DNA of 53,767 nt. It comes from Bacillus sp. ISL-7 (GTDB lineage Bacteria > Bacillota > Bacilli > Bacillales_B > DSM-18226). The notes beneath the pieces were generated by a model that worked only from the letters and a program-made list of their open reading frames with translations, was not told where the DNA came from and made no database searches. The DNA is taken from assembly GCF_018613065.1 (NCBI RefSeq), contig NZ_JAGGQW010000085.1:1-53767 (forward strand). The letters are read 5' to 3'. Position 1 is the first letter of the stretch. Every line of letters begins with the position of its first letter. Positions 49,906-53,767 of the stretch are shown piece after piece. The position numbers and the translations under genes were made by a program.

Positions 49906-50592
49906 ATGAGCACAACCAAACAAAGGATAAAAGAAAAATTCAATGAAAATGCAGGTGCTTACGATCGTCAAAGAAAACTACTAATTCCTTGCTTTGATGA
50001 TTTTTACTCCATACCCATTTCTATCATTGAAACTAAAAATGATTCTCCAGCTGTACTGGATATTGGTGCAGGCACCGGACTATTTTCTTTCTTCATTAAA
50101 GAAAAGTTTCCAAACGCCCACATTACCTTAATTGATCTTTCTGAAAAAATGATGGATGTTTCAAGGAAGCGGTTTGCAAATTATAATGATATTCATTATG
50201 TGGTTGCTGATTATACAGAGTATAAATTCAATGAAAAGTTTGACCTTATCATTTCTTCCCTTTCCATTCACCACCTATCTGACGAAGAAAAAAGAAAGTT
50301 GTACAAGAGAATGTTTTCTTTATTAAACCAAGATGGAGCATTTATAAATGCTGACCAAGTCCTTGGTTCTACACCATTGTTAGAATCGCTATATAAAAAT
50401 GATTGGAAAAACAAAGTTGAAAAGAGCGGATTAACAAAGCAGGAAATTGAAGCTGCTAACGAACGTATGGAACTTGATAAAATGGCAACGCTGAAGGACC
50501 AAATTGCTTGGCTGAAAGAAAGTGGATTTCAAGATGTTGATTGTATTTATAAATACTTTAATTTTGTTGTCCTTTTTGGGAGAAAAAGTTAA
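49906..50592 (+). CDS. Class I SAM-dependent methyltransferase
   Basis: A 228-residue methyltransferase of the small-molecule type with motif I VLDIGAGTGLFSFFIKE, motif II ITLIDLSEKMMDVSRKRF and FDLIISSLSIHHLSDEEK. The N-terminus (KEKFNENAGAYDRQRKLLIP) is typical of a group that includes ubiquinone/menaquinone-like enzymes and trans-aconitate methyltransferase-like proteins. Substrate unknown. AAGGAGAGG precedes ATG. Probably controlled by the divergent LysR regulator. Confidence 0.92.
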   Translation: MSTTKQRIKEKFNENAGAYDRQRKLLIPCFDDFYSIPISIIETKNDSPAVLDIGAGTGLFSFFIKEKFPNAHITLIDLSEKMMDVSRKRFANYNDIHYVVADYTEYKFNEKFDLIISSLSIHHLSDEEKRKLYKRMFSLLNQDGAFINADQVLGSTPLLESLYKNDWKNKVEKSGLTKQEIEAANERMELDKMATLKDQIAWLKESGFQDVDCIYKYFNFVVLFGRKS

Positions 50593-50698
50593 GACAAGTT
50601 CGATCATCGCGGCAACTGGTGTTTTGTTTCCTAAAAAACTTTTTTATAACTCTTAGAAATAACAACAATTCGGTGGAACTTTTCGTTATACAAAAATG

Positions 50699-50730
50699 CC
50701 CGCTAGAATTATTTTCTAGCGGGTTTTTTA
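50699..50730 (+). terminator. Intrinsic terminator
   Basis: CCCGCTAGAA / TTCTAGCGGG with loop TTATT and a TTTTTT tail, about 100 bases after the methyltransferase stop. Confidence 0.88.
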
Positions 50731-50747
50731 TGTAAAAAGTCCCTCGA

Positions 50748-50839
50748 TTCTTGAACAAATCTGCTTCGTTAGTGAAATAAGAAAACGGATCGCCGCAGCC
50801 ATCCCATCTTTAACATAAGCATCCGTTAGCTTAAGAAGG
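50748..50839 (+). repeat. GTTAG repeat, full copy
   Basis: Left arm TTGAACAAATCTGCTTCG with TTAGTGAAATAAG, central region CGGATCGCCGCAGCCATCCC, right arm ATAAGCATCCGTTAGCTTAA. It ends 3 bases from the next stop codon. Confidence 0.92.
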
Positions 50840-50841
50840 TT

Positions 50842-51192
50842 TTAACACATACACACCATCAAATGATTGCCATCAGGGTCTTTAAAATTAAACCATTGGT
50901 TTTGCTCTATTCCTGTTGTTATTTCTACCTTCTTTTCCCTCATATAATCGTAAGCATTTTCTATATTATTAGTATTGAAATGAAATAGTGGGGCTTTGAA
51001 TATATTTTCAACTGAAAAAATTTTGCTATCTAATACAATCCCTGTTCCATTCATAGGTACTATAAACAAATGACCAAATAATATTTTGCCTTCTGCTGCT
51101 AAACCAAGTATGTCACAATACCAATTACGAGCCTCTTCAATATTACTTACAGGAATAAAAACTGTACCGATTTGATTTAATATAGGATTCAT
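50842..51192 (-). CDS. VOC-family (glyoxalase/bleomycin-resistance) protein
   Basis: A 116-residue single-chain VOC protein: QIGTVFIPVSNIEEARNWYC, then HFNTNNIENAYDYMREKKVE and the C-terminal FKDPDGNHLMVCMC. The first metal-ligand position (Gln-Ile-Gly-Thr) has no His, so it may not bind metal. GGAGG lies 5 bases before the ATG at 51192. Function unknown. Confidence 0.88.
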   Translation of the reverse strand: MNPILNQIGTVFIPVSNIEEARNWYCDILGLAAEGKILFGHLFIVPMNGTGIVLDSKIFSVENIFKAPLFHFNTNNIENAYDYMREKKVEITTGIEQNQWFNFKDPDGNHLMVCMC

Positions 51193-51260
51193 AAATACCT
51201 CCAATAAATAACATTAATTTACTATAAGAATCAATTCGTCGTAAGGTCTCTTTTTCCCTT

Positions 51261-51350
51261 TTATTATTGAGCTAACCTGCACGTTAGCTTAATAATAAAA
51301 ACGATACTTCTTTGAAAAGTATCGTATTGTTCAACCAGCCCCTTAATAAA
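51261..51350 (+). repeat. GTTAG repeat, full copy with an unusual central stem
   Basis: Left arm TTGAGCTAACCTGCACGTTA, central stem ACGATACTTC / GAAAAGTATCGT, diverged right arm TTCAACCAGCCCCTTAATAA. The long perfect stem differs entirely from the common GCCGCAGC type. Confidence 0.85.
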
Positions 51351-51415
51351 AAAGCGCCTATATTAATAGAAACGCACAATCTAAACAGAAATAATTATGT
51401 TTAAACTTCTCAATA

Positions 51416-51718
51416 TTATTGAAGAGCAATATCTTTAAATTCTTTAAAAATTGCTATTTCCTTAGTTAAGGTGTCCTTCATTTTTTTTCCGCAATTCTCA
51501 CTACATAAAGCAAATATACCATCAGTTCCTTGTAATTTGGCTTCTGATTCTCTAGCTGTTACAATCAAAGGAACACTAGTGTTTCGTGTACGGAGACCTA
51601 TTTGTATTATTTTCCCTTCACTTTCGGTGTAATCTAAACCTTCTACAAACTTAACACTTAACCCAAATACTGCCTTGTTATTACTAATTTTTTTCATACA
51701 CCAGGCACATCTCAGCAT
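51416..51718 (-). CDS. Small putative zinc-binding protein, 100 residues
   Basis: The N-terminal MLRCAWCMKKI and the later FALCSENCGKKM give two CxxC-like pairs, likely one zinc site, with a beta-rich segment in between. The ATG at 51718 lies 8 bases after GGGAG, so the longer frame from 51733 is not used. No family name recognised. Confidence 0.75.
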   Translation of the reverse strand: MLRCAWCMKKISNNKAVFGLSVKFVEGLDYTESEGKIIQIGLRTRNTSVPLIVTARESEAKLQGTDGIFALCSENCGKKMKDTLTKEIAIFKEFKDIALQ

Positions 51719-51829
51719 ATAGACCACTCCCATTACCTGAAAATTTTGTAATAAATATACCTCATTAATTTATAAGGTTCAAACTATTAATTGCTCAATA
51801 GATTTTTTACCAATTAATCAGCAACTGCT

Positions 51830-51893
51830 CTACAATAAACTGCCACGATAGATCAATAAAGAAAACGATCCTTGCTAAAGAATCGCGCTGGCT
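51830..51893 (+). repeat. GTTAG repeat, left arm and centre only
   Basis: ACAATAAACTGCCACGATAG with ATCAATAAAGAAAA, then CGATCCTTGCTAAAGAATCG (stem CGAT / ATCG). The right arm is missing. From here to 52051 nothing else is recognisable. Confidence 0.75.
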
Positions 51894-52051
51894 TGCGGAA
51901 GACTAAAAATATTTTTAAAGGGCTTAAGGGCATGTTTGCGCTTTGCTGGATAAACAGAAATTTGTTCGGATTTTATATGGTTACTGAAAATAGACAGCCT
52001 TTTTTGATCGTGTCACTTGTTGATAGTAACCCTCCAACCAATAAATCCATA

Positions 52052-53248
52052 TCAATAATCTTTCAGCTCGATCCCGTTAGCAGCTTTGGCTATCATTTTT
52101 GAAATCATCTTAAATTGTACGAGCATAATCGGGGGTATGTGCAACATTAAATTGCGTAGAAAGATTTTGAAGTTTGATTTTTCAATCATACTCCCGGCAG
52201 CTATTAGTCCTATTTTTTGATTTTTCTCAACAAACTTTCTCATTTTTTGTTCGTAGGTAATAAATGCACGGGCGAAGTTGCCATCTGCAGCTTTAAGTTC
52301 ACCAGCTAATACATAAGCCCCGACAAGCGCCAGGCTAGATCCTTGACCTGATAGAGGAGATGGACCATATGCCGCATCGCCTACCAATGTAATCCGCCCT
52401 TTTGACCATGTCGGCATGTGAATCTGGCAAACCTCGTCAAAATAAAAGTCTTTCGCATCTTTCATGGTTTTGAGTAGATGCGAAGTTTCCCAACCTGAAT
52501 CGCCTAAGAAGGCATTTTCTACTAGTTTCTTTTGAGATTCTGTATCATTGCGGTCGTGCTTCAATGCCTCTGATTGGAACAAGAACATACCCCTTGCTTC
52601 GGTATTGTCACGAGCGCTACACATACCTACAGTTTTGCCTGGTATCGTATATAACAGTTGGCGGTGGTCGAGGTTGAGGTAATTCTCGAGAGTGAAAATC
52701 GAGATATAACAGCCAAGCGTCCGTTTAAACTGTGCTTCATCTCCAAAAGTTAAGGTGCGTACATTAGAATGAAGCCCGTCTGCACCGATGACAAGGTCAA
52801 ATGTCTGTGGCTTGTCATCAATAAATTGAACTTCTGCACCAGCTTCAGTCTCATTTATAGCGGTAATCGAATCGCCCCAAATGTAATCAACAGTATCCTT
52901 GGTTAAATCGTACAAAATGTTACTTAGATCGTCTCGCATGACTTCGATGTCCAGACCCTGCTGGTTCCCCATACTTGCTTCGCTTATTTGACCTTGGATC
53001 TTGCACTTGCTGTTCACAAAGTAAACACCAGTCAAGTTCGTGTCAGCTACACGAACTTGATCGAGTATACCCATCCCCTTAAGCACGGAAATGGCTGCAC
53101 CACGGATATCAACCCCGTAACCACCCGCGCGCAATGCTGGAGCACGTTCTATTACTGTCACGTCGAATCCATGACGATGAAGCCAGTAAGCGAGTGCCGG
53201 ACCGGCAATGCTTGCACCAGAAATAAGGACGCGCATCGTTTGTTTCAT
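52052..53248 (-). CDS. FAD-dependent aromatic-hydroxylase-type monooxygenase (TetX-like)
   Basis: A 398-residue flavoprotein with the N-terminal Rossmann motif VLISGASIAGPALAYWLHRH, the mid DLVIGADGLHSNVRTL (DG motif) and the GDAAYGPSPLSGQGSSLALV flavin-binding motif. This is the para-hydroxybenzoate hydroxylase / TetX superfamily, which adds oxygen to aromatic or polyketide substrates with NAD(P)H. Resistance to tetracyclines cannot be claimed. The coding DNA is visibly richer in G and C than its neighbours, which suggests recent acquisition. GGAG lies 12 bases before ATG. Confidence 0.92.
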   Translation of the reverse strand: MKQTMRVLISGASIAGPALAYWLHRHGFDVTVIERAPALRAGGYGVDIRGAAISVLKGMGILDQVRVADTNLTGVYFVNSKCKIQGQISEASMGNQQGLDIEVMRDDLSNILYDLTKDTVDYIWGDSITAINETEAGAEVQFIDDKPQTFDLVIGADGLHSNVRTLTFGDEAQFKRTLGCYISIFTLENYLNLDHRQLLYTIPGKTVGMCSARDNTEARGMFLFQSEALKHDRNDTESQKKLVENAFLGDSGWETSHLLKTMKDAKDFYFDEVCQIHMPTWSKGRITLVGDAAYGPSPLSGQGSSLALVGAYVLAGELKAADGNFARAFITYEQKMRKFVEKNQKIGLIAAGSMIEKSNFKIFLRNLMLHIPPIMLVQFKMISKMIAKAANGIELKDY

Positions 53249-53370
53249 AATTGCCTATTCACTCCTATCCTAATTAAAGTCTTAACATATCCACAGTATA
53301 TTTACGGACGATTTTACTTATTTAGGACAACAAAATAATAGGAATTTAATTTTTAAAAGCTTAGACTAAT

Positions 53371-53429
53371 GTTCATCTATCCTGCCCGTTAGTAAAAAAG
53401 CGTCTCCACTTAATGTAGAAACGCACTGG
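53371..53429 (+). repeat. GTTAG repeat, left arm and centre
   Basis: TTCATCTATCCTGCCCGTTA, then central stem GCGTCTC / GAAACGC with loop CACTTAATGTA. No right arm. Confidence 0.75.
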
Positions 53430-53444
53430 TTATTTGAAAATCTG

Positions 53445-53708
53445 TTATCCCATAAGGTTAGATATAAAATATTGAAAACCAAAAGCTCCTAAAGAACTAA
53501 TACTTGCCACTATAACTGCTATTGATAATAAAGGATTATAGGCAGATTGCTTTCTTGAACGAAACAAAAAAAGAATGGATAAACCAAAACTTATGATAAA
53601 AAAGACAATCCATAGATTGTTTAATGCAAAAGTTTCAAAATTGATAAGGTAATTCGCTATGTAAAAAACATTAATCAAAAGCAATAAGATTAAAATAAAT
53701 CTTCTCAC
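53445..53708 (-). CDS. Small three-helix membrane protein, 87 residues
   Basis: Helices at about 3-22, 31-48 and 62-82, with a basic link (FRSRKQSAYN). It starts at a GTG 6 bases after AAGGTGA. Family unknown. Last gene in the window; the DNA to 53767 holds its upstream region. Confidence 0.8.
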   Translation of the reverse strand: MRRFILILLLLINVFYIANYLINFETFALNNLWIVFFIISFGLSILFLFRSRKQSAYNPLLSIAVIVASISSLGAFGFQYFISNLMG

Positions 53709-53767
53709 AATATCACCTTCCCTTAATTTTATAATTTATCCCTTCTTGAACTCCCTCAGCTTGATAC

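Noticed and set aside
52052..53248. Calling the monooxygenase a tetracycline-resistance gene
   Set aside because: The superfamily is broad and the motifs seen are shared by many non-resistance hydroxylases.
14285..53429. The regular repeats as a CRISPR array
   Set aside because: Spacing is hundreds of bases to kilobases with genes in between, each unit has internal hairpins, and no cas gene is present.
14285..53429. The repeats as classical integron attC sites
   Set aside because: attC needs an inverted pair RYYYAAC / GTTRRRY at its ends. Here GTTAG is directly repeated and the third purine is absent, and no intact integron integrase is seen. The resemblance is kept only as an analogy.

Overview
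The window is low-GC DNA from an endospore-forming member of the Bacillaceae (Bacillus/Neobacillus/Cytobacillus type). The evidence is strong GGAGG-type ribosome binding sites with ATG, GTG and TTG starts, a Bacillus-style proline catabolic cluster, YmaF, DUF192 and HPP proteins, and relics of the spore genes cwlJ and yjcZ. No rRNA, tRNA or CRISPR array was seen.

Layout. (1) 1-7.3 kb is core metabolism on the minus strand: the start of gapN (runs off the left edge), a PAS/AAA+/Fis-type regulator, putP, a P5C dehydrogenase and proline dehydrogenase. Together they import proline and oxidise it to glutamate. (2) 7.3-9.1 kb is a two-gene plus-strand operon: a degenerate zincin-like protein and a membrane-anchored NERD protein. 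(3) 9.1-17.4 kb mixes intact genes (CPA2 antiporter, YmaF, DUF192, several small proteins) with gene wreckage: tnpB, DUF2935, an IS110/cwlJ chimera, a phage terminase end and a tyrosine recombinase. (4) 17.5-53.7 kb is an accessory region of about 45 mostly small, mostly minus-strand genes. They include orphan immunity-like proteins (Imm26, DUF2716, DUF4304, DUF2019, CPCC), acetyltransferases, methyltransferases, VOC proteins, MDR oxidoreductases, an MMPL exporter, HAD, LysE and LysR proteins, a TetX-like monooxygenase and many small membrane proteins.

The dominant feature of region 4 is an interspersed element, called here the GTTAG repeat, with about 40 full or partial copies between 10 and 53.5 kb. 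A full copy is about 90-100 bp and always has the same orientation. It has a left palindromic arm with loop CTGCCCCG, a central hairpin whose sequence differs from copy to copy but stays complementary, and a right arm containing TTGCACCCGTTAG. Usually one gene or a short operon lies between consecutive copies. The copies sit at the 3' ends of minus-strand genes, sometimes supplying the stop codon. Read on the minus strand, the central hairpin is followed by a T-rich run, so it looks like an intrinsic terminator. The layout (one small unrelated ORF plus one structured repeat, same polarity, with a tyrosine recombinase relic at the left end) resembles a gene-cassette array. It does not match the canonical integron attC core, and the recombinase is broken.

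The accessory region is decaying. At least fifteen genes carry in-frame stops, frameshifts, truncations or lost start codons, including Imm26, an MDR oxidoreductase, an isochorismatase-like hydrolase, an alpha/beta hydrolase, DUF2716 and UPF0158.
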